Below the pieces are notes generated by a model. The model saw only the letters and a program-made list of their open reading frames with translations, ran no database searches and was not told the origin of the DNA. A stretch of 64,000 nt of DNA from Sphingomonas sp. GM_Shp_1 (GTDB taxonomy: Bacteria; Pseudomonadota; Alphaproteobacteria; Sphingomonadales; Sphingomonadaceae), in the NCBI RefSeq assembly GCF_026540895.1, contig NZ_JALNUR010000005.1, positions 84,515 to 148,514 on the forward strand. The letters are read 5' to 3'. Shown in pieces: positions 35,535 through 43,126 of the stretch. Within the stretch, counting starts at the first letter, position 1, and every line of letters starts with the position of its first letter. The position numbers and the translations under genes are program-made.

Positions 35535-36437
35535 ATGGCAAGAGTGACCGAGATCCGATACGTCGGCTATGGCGTCGCCGACGTCGACGGCGAACGCGCC
35601 TTCTATCGCGACGACTGGAAACTGGTCGAGGCGGGGGAGCGGGACGGCCTGTATCATTTCGCCGCCGAAGGGCATGACGAAGCCTATGTCGTCCGCCTGC
35701 GGCAGGACGATGCCAACCGCATCGATGTGATCGCGCTGGCCGCCGACACGCGCGATGATGTCGATGCACTGCACGCCAAGGTGGCGGATGCCGGTTGCCG
35801 GATCATCTTCGCCCCACGCGACCTGGCGACGCTGGGCGGGGGCTATGGTTTCCGCTTCTTCTCGCCCGACGGGCTGCCGTTCGAGATTTCGGCGGATGTC
35901 GAGCGGCGCACGCCGCGCGCGCTCAGTCGCTGGGAGGGCATTCCGCAGAAGATCAGCCATATCGTGCTGCATTCGCCCGATCACCGGGCGATGGTGGCGT
36001 TCTTCACCGACGTGCTCGGCTTTCGCGTGTCGGACTGGCTGGGCGACTTCATGTGCTTCCTGCGCTGCAACTCGGCGCATCATCGCCTTGCCATCCTGCC
36101 GGGGCCGCCCTGTCTCAACCATGTCGCCTATGACATGCTGACGGTGGACGACATGATGGCGGGGATCCGGCGCCTGAAGCAGGCGGGCACCGATATCCGC
36201 TGGGGACCGGGCCGTCACACGGCCGGCAACAACACCTTCAGCTATTTCACCACGCCGAATGGTTTCGCGGTCGAATACACCTCGGAACTGGAGCATGTCG
36301 ACTTCGAGACGCACGAGCATCGGGTTCATGTCCCGGGTCCGGGTACGATGGACCAATGGGGCATCGGCGTCGGCGGTCCGCAGACCATGCCGCATCCCAA
36401 GCCCGATGCCGGGCTGTTCCGGCCGGTGTCGGTGTAA
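35535..36437 (+). CDS. VOC-family extradiol ring-cleavage dioxygenase (2,3-dihydroxybiphenyl dioxygenase-like)
   Basis: This 300-residue protein has two vicinal-oxygen-chelate repeats. The Fe(II) ligands of type I extradiol dioxygenases are visible in the C-terminal half: His in KISHIVLHS, His in CLNHVAYDM and Glu in FAVEYTSE. It should cleave a catechol ring next to the diol. The product would pass to the C-C hydrolase encoded 5 bp downstream. BphC-type length and motif order support this; the exact catechol, perhaps part of a flavonoid-like aglycone, is unknown. Confidence 0.85.
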   Translation: MARVTEIRYVGYGVADVDGERAFYRDDWKLVEAGERDGLYHFAAEGHDEAYVVRLRQDDANRIDVIALAADTRDDVDALHAKVADAGCRIIFAPRDLATLGGGYGFRFFSPDGLPFEISADVERRTPRALSRWEGIPQKISHIVLHSPDHRAMVAFFTDVLGFRVSDWLGDFMCFLRCNSAHHRLAILPGPPCLNHVAYDMLTVDDMMAGIRRLKQAGTDIRWGPGRHTAGNNTFSYFTTPNGFAVEYTSELEHVDFETHEHRVHVPGPGTMDQWGIGVGGPQTMPHPKPDAGLFRPVSV

Positions 36438-36442
36438 ACCGG

Positions 36443-37600
36443 ATGGCGCTCTACGAACCCTTCCCGAATTACATCTGGAACCTGTCGGTCGCGATCGCGA
36501 TGGAATCGGGCGGGCAGATCGGCGAGATCGTCGACATGTGCCAGCCGATCAAAGACGCGGCGGCCAGCGGTGCGGATGCCGGAACGCCGACGTTCATGAA
36601 GGCCTGGGCGGCGATGGGCGACAAGCTGATCGAACTGGCCGACCTGGACGAGGCCAAGGGGTGCGCCTTTTCGGCCTCAAACAAGCTGGAGCGCGCCAGC
36701 CTCTATCTCATCACCGCCGAGCGGATGCAGGGGCATGGCCATCCGGGGCGCCGCGAAACCTATGCACGAGCGCGCGAGGCCTTTGACCGTTCGACCTCTC
36801 TGGGGCGGCTGAACCGCGAGCGGGTGGAAATCCCGTTGGCGTCGGGCACCATGCCTGCCCTCTATACCCGGGCACCGGGGGAGGGGGCCAAGCCGGTCGT
36901 GGTGTTCTGCAACGGCCTCGATAGCTGCAAGGAACTGCTCTACTGGACGCGGCTGCCGCAGGAACTGGCGCGGCGGGGCATTTCGACGCTGTGCGTCGAC
37001 CAGCCGGGATCGGGCGAGGCGTTGCGCCTTCAGGGTCTGCCCGTCGATCCGCATAGCGAAAACTGGGCGAGCGCGGCGGTCGATTGGCTGGAGGAGCGGT
37101 CGGACGTGGACCCCAAGCGGATCGGCATGACCGGCATTTCCCTGGGCGGGCACTTTGCGCCGCGCGCGGTTGCCTATGAGCCGCGTTTTGCCAGCGGCGC
37201 CGTCTGGGGAGCGAACCATAATTGGCGCGAAGTGCAGGACAAGCGCATAGCGCGAGAGGGCGAAAACCCCGTCCCGCATTACTGGGCGCATGTCCATTGG
37301 GCATTCGGTGCCAAGGATCAGGAGGAGTTTCTCGCCAAGTCCGAGGCGATGAACCTCAACGGCCATATGGACCGCATCCGCGTGCCGTTCCTCGTGACCC
37401 ACGGTGCCGGTGATCGCCAGATCAGCGTGAAATATGCCGACGACCTGTACGATCAACTCGTCAATTCGCCGCGCCGCGAGAAGGTGATCTTCACCGCGCG
37501 CGAGGGCGGGGTCGAGCATGTCGGGGCGGACAATATGGCCTATGGCCGCGACCTGATTTCCGACTGGTTCGCCGAGACGCTGGGAGGACGCAATTCATGA
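36443..37600 (+). CDS. Alpha/beta hydrolase, 2,6-dihydroxypseudooxynicotine-hydrolase-like C-C hydrolase
   Basis: This 385-residue protein has a long helical N-terminal region (residues 1 to about 125) followed by an alpha/beta hydrolase domain with the nucleophile elbow GISLGGHFAPR, the acid in THGAGDRQISV and the His in EGGVEHVGADN. This arrangement is that of the FrsA/DHPON-hydrolase family, whose known member breaks the carbon-carbon bond between an aromatic ring and a ketone. It lies between the extradiol dioxygenase and the cyclase-like gene, so cleavage of a ring-fission product or aryl ketone is likely. ATG 36443 follows the dioxygenase by 5 bp. Confidence 0.78.
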   Translation: MALYEPFPNYIWNLSVAIAMESGGQIGEIVDMCQPIKDAAASGADAGTPTFMKAWAAMGDKLIELADLDEAKGCAFSASNKLERASLYLITAERMQGHGHPGRRETYARAREAFDRSTSLGRLNRERVEIPLASGTMPALYTRAPGEGAKPVVVFCNGLDSCKELLYWTRLPQELARRGISTLCVDQPGSGEALRLQGLPVDPHSENWASAAVDWLEERSDVDPKRIGMTGISLGGHFAPRAVAYEPRFASGAVWGANHNWREVQDKRIAREGENPVPHYWAHVHWAFGAKDQEEFLAKSEAMNLNGHMDRIRVPFLVTHGAGDRQISVKYADDLYDQLVNSPRREKVIFTAREGGVEHVGADNMAYGRDLISDWFAETLGGRNS

Positions 37601-38376
37601 CGCGCCGTATCGTCGACCTGTCGATCGCGATCGACCCGGATGTCATCACCGACCCGCCGTTCATGCGCCCCAGCATCACCCGCCAGACCCATCGCGAGAC
37701 CGTGGCCGAGGCGGCGATGTTCTTCCCCGGCATCACCGCCGAGGCGATGGCGGGCGGCGAGGGGTTCGCCGCCTCCGAAATGCTGACGCTCAGCACGCAT
37801 AACGGCACGCATCTGGATGCGCCCTGGCATTACCATCCGACCATGAACAACGGGGAGCGGGCGATCACCATCGACGAAGTGCCGCTCGAATGGTGCCTGC
37901 AACCTGGCGTGAAACTCGATTTCCGGCATCTGCCCGATGGTCATGTCGTGACGGCGGCCGAGGTCGAGGCCGAACTGGCGCACATCGGACATGAGCTGCG
38001 CCCGCTCGACATCGTGCTGGTCAACACCGCCGCCGGCGCGGCGCTGGGGCGGCCCGACTTTCTCGGGCGCGGCTGCGGTATGGGATATGACGCGACGATG
38101 TATCTGACCGAGCGCGGCGTCCGGGTGACCGGCACCGACGCCTGGAGTTGGGACGCGCCGTTCAGCCACACCGCCGCACGCGTCGCCGAGACGGGCGATT
38201 ATTCGCTGGTCTGGGAAGGCCATAAGGCGGGCCGCGAGATCGGCTATTGCCACATGGAGAAGCTGACCCGGCTGGAAGGACTGCCCGCAACCGGTTTCAC
38301 CGTGTCCTGCCTGCCCGTCAAGGTGAAGGGTGGTTCGGCGGGCTGGTGCCGCGCCGTCGCGATTTTCGAGGAATAG
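37597..38376 (+). CDS. Cyclase-family (kynurenine-formamidase-like) metal hydrolase
   Basis: This 259-residue protein contains the metal-binding signature STHNGTHLDAPWHY of the cyclase/KynB family and the later conserved GTDAWSWDAPF. Family members hydrolyse formamides, lactones or cyclic diketones such as isatin. The ATG overlaps the C-C hydrolase stop by 4 bp. A role in opening a lactone or hydrolysing a ring-fission intermediate is inferred. Confidence 0.78.
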   Translation: MTRRIVDLSIAIDPDVITDPPFMRPSITRQTHRETVAEAAMFFPGITAEAMAGGEGFAASEMLTLSTHNGTHLDAPWHYHPTMNNGERAITIDEVPLEWCLQPGVKLDFRHLPDGHVVTAAEVEAELAHIGHELRPLDIVLVNTAAGAALGRPDFLGRGCGMGYDATMYLTERGVRVTGTDAWSWDAPFSHTAARVAETGDYSLVWEGHKAGREIGYCHMEKLTRLEGLPATGFTVSCLPVKVKGGSAGWCRAVAIFEE

Positions 38377-38380
38377 GACC

Positions 38381-39319
38381 ATGCGGCTCGCGACCCGTGA
38401 CGATGGCAGCCGGGACGGAACCTTGGTCGTCATATCGCGCGACGGCCTGCGTCATCTGCCAGCGGGCGTGTCGTTGCAGGCGGCGCTGGACGATTGGACC
38501 CGCCTGGAACCGGCCCTGCGCGAGATGGCCGAACGGGTCGAGCAGGAGGGAGAGGTCCTGGACGTCACCGCGTTGCGGGCGCCCTTGCCGCGCGCATGGC
38601 AATGGCTCGATGGTTCGGCCTTCCCGTCGCATGGCGAACTCATGCAGACGGCATTCCACCTCCCGCCGATCGAGACCGACCGACCGCTGATGTATCAGGG
38701 CCTGTCGCATCGTTTCCTCTCGGCGACCGAGGACGTGCCCTTGCCCAGCGAGGCGGACGGTATCGACTTCGAGGGCGAGTTCGCGGTGGTGACGGGCGAC
38801 GTGCCGATGGGCTGCACGCCCGACGCGGCGCTGGGCCATGTCCGCCTCGTCCTGCTGCTCAACGACTGGTCGCTGCGTACCATCGCACCCATTGAGATGA
38901 AGACCGGCTTCGGCTGGGTCCAGGCCAAGCCCGCTTGCTCGGTCGCGCCCTTCGCGGTGACGCCTGACGGACTGGGACCGGCCTGGTCCGACGGGCGTGT
39001 CGGCCTGCCGCTGACCGTCGAGGTGAACGGGCGCTGGTTCGGGAGCCCGGTCGGGGATCAGATGGCTTATGGCTTTCACGAGCTGATCGCCCATGCCGCG
39101 CGGACTAGGGACCTGCCCGCAGGTACGATCATCGGGTCGGGCACGGTGTCGAACGCCGATCATATGCGCGTCGGCTCGACCTGCCTGTCGGAGCGCCGGG
39201 CGATCGAGATGATCGCGGGCGGGGCGCCGGTGACGCCCTTCCTGTCCTTCGGCGATCGGGTGACGATGCAGGCGGGGCCGTTGTTCGGCACGATCGACCA
39301 GCGCGTCGTCGCGGCGTGA
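38381..39319 (+). CDS. Fumarylacetoacetate hydrolase (FAH)-family protein
   Basis: This 312-residue protein shows the FAH metal-site pattern: Glu pair in DGIDFEGEFAVV, Asp in LLLNDWSLR, the Lys in the GWVQAKPACS region and the terminal GTIIGSGTVSN-type loop. Relatives hydrolyse acylpyruvates or fumarylacetoacetate, or hydrate 2-oxopent-4-enoates after meta cleavage. It starts 4 bp after the cyclase-like gene and overlaps the next gene. It probably acts on the short chain released after ring cleavage. Confidence 0.82.
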   Translation: MRLATRDDGSRDGTLVVISRDGLRHLPAGVSLQAALDDWTRLEPALREMAERVEQEGEVLDVTALRAPLPRAWQWLDGSAFPSHGELMQTAFHLPPIETDRPLMYQGLSHRFLSATEDVPLPSEADGIDFEGEFAVVTGDVPMGCTPDAALGHVRLVLLLNDWSLRTIAPIEMKTGFGWVQAKPACSVAPFAVTPDGLGPAWSDGRVGLPLTVEVNGRWFGSPVGDQMAYGFHELIAHAARTRDLPAGTIIGSGTVSNADHMRVGSTCLSERRAIEMIAGGAPVTPFLSFGDRVTMQAGPLFGTIDQRVVAA

Positions 39320-40419
39320 CCGCCGCCCATGCCTTCCTTTCCAGCCCCGAAGAGATCATCGACGAGGCGCGAAACGGGCGGATGTTCATCCTGGTCGATG
39401 ACGAGGATCGGGAGAATGAAGGCGACCTCGTCATCCCCGCGCAGATGGCGACGCCGGACGCGATCAATTTCATGGCGCGGCACGGGTGCGGCCTGATCTG
39501 CCTCGCCTTGGCGAACTCGCGCGTCGCGCAACTGGGGCTGGCCCCGATGACGCGGACCAACGGCACGCGGCACGGAACCGCCTTTACCGTTTCGATCGAG
39601 GCGAAGGACGGGGTGACCACCGGCATTTCTGCCGCCGACCGCGCCCGCACCATCGCGGTGGCGATCGATGCGGCGCAGGGGTCGGAGGCGATCGTCAGCC
39701 CCGGCCATGTCTTCCCGCTGGTCGCGCGCGACGGCGGCGTGCTGGTGCGCGCCGGTCATACCGAGGCGGCGGTCGACGTCGCGCGGCTGGCAGGCCTGAA
39801 CCCCTCGGGCGTGATCTGCGAGATCATGGACGAGGATGGGACGATGGCGCGGCGTGACCGGTTGATCGCCTTTGCCCAGTTCCATGGATTGAAGATCGGC
39901 ACGATCCGCGACCTGATCGCCTATCGTCGTCGCCACGACCATCTGGTCGAAAAGCATGCCGAGGCCGAGTTTGACAGCGAATGGGGCGGCCGGTGGCGCG
40001 CCATGACCTTCTGGAACAAGGCGACGGGCAGCGAGCAGGTCGCGCTGGTCAAGGGAACCGTCGATCCGGCCCGCCCGACCCTGGTGCGAATGCATGTCCT
40101 GTCGCCCTTCACCGACCTGTTCGGCGAGGCCAGCGCGCGCAGCGGCCTGCTGCGCCGGTCGATGGATGCGATCGGTAGGGAAGGGAGCGGCGTGGTCGTG
40201 GTCATCAACCGCCCGCGACCCGATGGTCTGACGCTGGCGATCCATGCGCGGGCGGGGGTGCCGGTGCCGGACATGGAGGAGCTGCGCGATTACGGCGTCG
40301 GCGCGATGATCCTGAACGAGCTGGGCGTGGGGGAGATGATCCTGCTGACCAACAGCCATCACAGGCTGGTCGGACTGGAGGGGTATGGCCTGCGGGTCGT
40401 GGGGGAGCGGGCGATCTGA
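39316..40419 (+). CDS. ribB: RibB-type 3,4-dihydroxy-2-butanone 4-phosphate synthase with degenerate GTP cyclohydrolase II domain
   Basis: This 367-residue protein has an intact RibB domain: VDDEDRENEGDLVIPA, the TRHGTAFTVSIEAKDGVTTG segment, SPGHVFPL and the GHTEAAVDVARLAG region. The C-terminal GTP cyclohydrolase II-like half lacks the zinc cysteines normally found after the VRMH segment (here LVRMHVLSPFTDLFG), so it is probably not active as RibA. The GTG start overlaps the FAH stop. A riboflavin-precursor gene at the end of a flavin-monooxygenase pathway suggests extra flavin supply during growth on the substrate. Confidence 0.82.
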   Translation: MTAAHAFLSSPEEIIDEARNGRMFILVDDEDRENEGDLVIPAQMATPDAINFMARHGCGLICLALANSRVAQLGLAPMTRTNGTRHGTAFTVSIEAKDGVTTGISAADRARTIAVAIDAAQGSEAIVSPGHVFPLVARDGGVLVRAGHTEAAVDVARLAGLNPSGVICEIMDEDGTMARRDRLIAFAQFHGLKIGTIRDLIAYRRRHDHLVEKHAEAEFDSEWGGRWRAMTFWNKATGSEQVALVKGTVDPARPTLVRMHVLSPFTDLFGEASARSGLLRRSMDAIGREGSGVVVVINRPRPDGLTLAIHARAGVPVPDMEELRDYGVGAMILNELGVGEMILLTNSHHRLVGLEGYGLRVVGERAI

Positions 40420-40432
40420 TCCCGCACCGGGC

Positions 40433-41311
40433 TCAGGCGCTGCCCGACCGGCGATACTGACGCGGCGACATCCCGGCATGGCGGGTGAAGAACCGGGTGA
40501 AATAGGCCGGATCGGCAAAGCCGACCGCAAAGCCGACCTCCGCCACCGACAGGTTGGTGTAGAGCAGCGCCCGCTTGGCATCGAGCATCGCGCGCTGATC
40601 GAGCATCGCGGCGGGGGACTGGGCGGCGACGCGCGCGCAGGCGACGCGCAACCGGCTTTCGCTGGTGCCCAGCGCTTCGGCATGGACGGCGATCGGCTCG
40701 CGCAGGCGGAAGCGTTCGTCGATGCGGGCGCGGAAGCGGGCGACCAAGCTCTGGTGGTGGCCGGGCGCGGCGCGGGTGCTCCCCCGCATCCCGCCCGACG
40801 CGCGCAGCGCCTCGACCAGCACGGCGAGCAATGCCGCATCGACCGCCGCGCTATGCCCCGGCGCCGACCAGCCCAGTTCGCGCATCAACCCGGCGATGCC
40901 TGCGCCGATCGTCCCGACCGCCGCCTCGTCCGGATAGACCACGCCCGCCCGGTCGAAGACCGCGGCCAGCCCCGGATAGCGGCTTTCGAGCAGCGAAAGA
41001 TGCCGGACCGACAGCGTGACGACCGCGCCCGCCGTCTCTTGGACCCAGTCGAAGCCATGGACGACCCCCGCCGGCACGATCAGCAGCGCAGGCGCGGTCA
41101 CCGCCAGACTTTCGCCCTCCGCCCGCATCGTGCCGCCGCCCTGTTCCAGCAGGAAGAGCTGGACCAGATCGGTATGGGCATGCGGCAGGATCGTCCATTC
41201 GTTCGGGCGCGAGCGATCGTCGATCCGCTCGGCATGGACGAAGCCGTCCTCCACGGCACGATGCGGCTCGCCATAAAGGTAGAAGCTGGGGATCGCTGCT
41301 ACGGCCATCAT
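40433..41311 (-). CDS. pobR: AraC-family regulator, PobR-like
   Basis: This 292-residue regulator has an N-terminal cupin-like sensing domain (WTILPHAHTDLVQLFLLEQG) and a C-terminal AraC double helix-turn-helix ending AVGFADPAYFTRFFTRHAGMSPRQYRR. It is divergent from pobA across a 123-bp gap and is therefore the likely 4-hydroxybenzoate-responsive activator. Tandem ATG codons at the start leave one codon of uncertainty. Confidence 0.82.
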   Translation of the reverse strand: MMAVAAIPSFYLYGEPHRAVEDGFVHAERIDDRSRPNEWTILPHAHTDLVQLFLLEQGGGTMRAEGESLAVTAPALLIVPAGVVHGFDWVQETAGAVVTLSVRHLSLLESRYPGLAAVFDRAGVVYPDEAAVGTIGAGIAGLMRELGWSAPGHSAAVDAALLAVLVEALRASGGMRGSTRAAPGHHQSLVARFRARIDERFRLREPIAVHAEALGTSESRLRVACARVAAQSPAAMLDQRAMLDAKRALLYTNLSVAEVGFAVGFADPAYFTRFFTRHAGMSPRQYRRSGSA

Positions 41312-41388
41312 CCATTGTTACCCCAGAGCAACCGGATCGTCCAAATTTTTGTGCGGGGCGTCCATCGTGTGCCGGGGCGGCTGGCGGC

Positions 41389-41401
41389 ATGATCCGATCA
41401 T
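41389..41401. promoter_or_regulatory. Dyad ATGAT-CCG-ATCAT in the pobR/pobA gap
   Basis: A perfect 5-bp-arm dyad sits 34 bp before the pobA start in the divergent gap. It may be part of the regulator binding site or the pobA promoter region. AraC proteins usually bind direct repeats, so this is uncertain. Confidence 0.3.
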
Positions 41402-41434
41402 AAAGGCGAGCAACGCCGGTTGTGAGAGGATGAC

Positions 41435-42622
41435 ATGAGACACCGGACACAGGTGGCAATAATCGGCGCGGGACCGGCGGGTATGTTCCTGTCGCACCTG
41501 CTCCGCGCCGAGGGGATCGACGCCGTCGTCATCGAGCGTCGCGATCGGACCTATGTCGAGGGGCGGGTACGGGCGGGCGTTTTGGAACAGGGCACCGTCG
41601 CGCTGATGCATCGGCTGGGCATATCGGGGCGACTGGAGCGCGAGGGGCTGGTCCATGGCGGCACCAATGTCGCCCTCGACGGCGATGTCTTTCGGATCGA
41701 CATGGCGGCGCTGACCGGCGGATCGACCGTCACCGTCTATGGCCAGCAGGAGGTGATGCGCGACCTGTTCGACGCCGCCGTGGATCGCGGGCTTTCGATC
41801 GTCTGGAATGCGGAGGACGTGACGCTCTCCGGACTGGACGGCGACCGGCCGAGCGTGAGCTGGCGGTGCGGCAATGTGGAGCAGCGGATCGATTGCGATT
41901 TCGTCGTCGGCTGCGACGGATATCACGGCGTCAGCCGCGCGGCGATCCCGGCGCATATCCTGAAAGTCTTCGAGCGGGTCTATCCGTTCGGCTGGCTGGG
42001 CGTGCTGGCCGATGTGCCCCCCGCCGATCACGAGCTGATCTATGCCAATCACGAACGCGGCTTCGCGCTCGCCTCGATGCGCTCGCCGACGCGCAGCCGT
42101 TATTACATCCAGTGTTCGCTGGACGAGGATCTGGCCGAATGGTCGGACGATCGTTTCTGGGACGAACTCTGCCTGCGCCTGGGGCCGGAGACGGCAGCGA
42201 AGGTGACGCGCGGCGCGTCGTTCGAGAAGGCGATCGCGCCGCTCCGCTCCTTCGTCGCCGAGCCGATGCGCTGGGGGCGGCTGTTCCTGGCGGGGGACGC
42301 GGCGCATATCGTGCCGCCGACGGGCGCGAAGGGCATGAACCTGGCGGTGTCCGACGTAACCATGCTGGGCGCGGCATTGACCGAACATTATCGCGAGCGG
42401 TCGAACGCCGGGATCGATCATTATTCGACGCGCGCGCTGGCGCGGGTGTGGAAGGCGGAGCGCTTTTCCTGGTGGTTCACCTCCGTGACGCACCGTTTCC
42501 CGACGATGGACGGCTTCGACCGGCGTATCCAGATGGCCGAACTGGATTATCTGCGCAGCTCGACCGCCGCACAGCGCACGCTCGCAGAAAATTATGTGGG
42601 CCTGCCCCTGGAGATGGCATGA
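41435..42622 (+). CDS. pobA: 4-hydroxybenzoate 3-monooxygenase
   Basis: This 395-residue FAD enzyme hydroxylates 4-hydroxybenzoate to protocatechuate with NADPH. The FAD motif GAGPAGMFLSHLL, the RDRTYVEGRVRAGVLEQGT substrate region, the CDGYHGVSR DG motif and the GDAAHIVPPTGAKGMNLA motif are exactly those of PobA. No protocatechuate dioxygenase gene is in the window. A broken pcaI/pcaJ remnant overlaps the stop codon, so the rest of this pathway has been lost here or lies elsewhere. Confidence 0.93.
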   Translation: MRHRTQVAIIGAGPAGMFLSHLLRAEGIDAVVIERRDRTYVEGRVRAGVLEQGTVALMHRLGISGRLEREGLVHGGTNVALDGDVFRIDMAALTGGSTVTVYGQQEVMRDLFDAAVDRGLSIVWNAEDVTLSGLDGDRPSVSWRCGNVEQRIDCDFVVGCDGYHGVSRAAIPAHILKVFERVYPFGWLGVLADVPPADHELIYANHERGFALASMRSPTRSRYYIQCSLDEDLAEWSDDRFWDELCLRLGPETAAKVTRGASFEKAIAPLRSFVAEPMRWGRLFLAGDAAHIVPPTGAKGMNLAVSDVTMLGAALTEHYRERSNAGIDHYSTRALARVWKAERFSWWFTSVTHRFPTMDGFDRRIQMAELDYLRSSTAAQRTLAENYVGLPLEMA

Positions 42623-42780
42623 TGAGCAGGATTTATGGCAGCCCGGCGGCGACGGTCGATCCGGACCATGTGCCCGAGGGCAATGAACGTGACGCTCCAG
42701 TGGGAGAGTCGCGCGCTCCGCATCGCGCCCTTATGAGGGCGAGGCGGACCCGGAACTGATCGATGCTGGCGCGATGGTTT
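42622..42780 (+). pseudogene. Decayed pcaI-pcaJ fusion remnant
   Basis: The ATG overlapping the pobA stop begins MSRIYGSPAATVD, which resembles the start of PcaI. It then jumps into DHVPEG, the middle of PcaJ. The following bases align closely with the intact pcaJ of this window. One extra base breaks the frame after DHVPEG, and a further deletion lies before YEGEADPELIDAG in the shifted frame. An in-frame stop occurs at 42757. A deletion that fused pcaI codon ~14 to pcaJ codon ~35, followed by decay, explains this. Alignment with the intact copy disappears at about 42780. Confidence 0.8.
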
Positions 42781-42951
42781 CCACCCCAGGATTATCGGCA
42801 GACGGCGTGGATGAAGGCGGCCTCACGCTCGGTCACTTGCATGGGCATGGGGGGCAATTTTACGAGCGGAGTAACGGGCTATCTGCGCTGCCGCTTATTC
42901 CAATCATATCACACGGCTACAGTCCGTGTCTCGCTAAGCCGCTGAAAAGGC

Positions 42952-42966
42952 TGGTGACCCCTACGG
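42952..42966. other. Candidate attachment-site core resembling a tRNA 3' end
   Basis: On the minus strand this reads CCGTAGGGGTCACCA, which looks like the acceptor end of a tRNA gene with its CCA. The remainder of a tRNA is not present, as expected for an attachment-site copy left by integration. It lies 160 bp before a P4-type integrase, a class that often targets tRNA 3' ends. The stretch 42781-43126 otherwise shows no convincing gene. Confidence 0.4.
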
Positions 42967-43126
42967 ATAGAGAACAGCTTTAGCAGAGCGTGCCACTTAG
43001 TCTCAACGTATTGAGATATAATTGGGTGCTGTGCTGTGATTGTTCATAGCTGTTCCACTGTTATCCCTCGAATTGCAAACAATATGGGGGAAGGCAGGGG
43101 GTACAGGATTTGTAGGGAATCCTGAC

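Noticed and set aside
42763..42983. Short frames between the pca remnant and the integrase, one with a CMGMGGNF motif reminiscent of molybdopterin oxidoreductases
   Set aside because: The resemblance is limited to about eight residues and the flanks do not match; treated as chance or unrecognisable debris.
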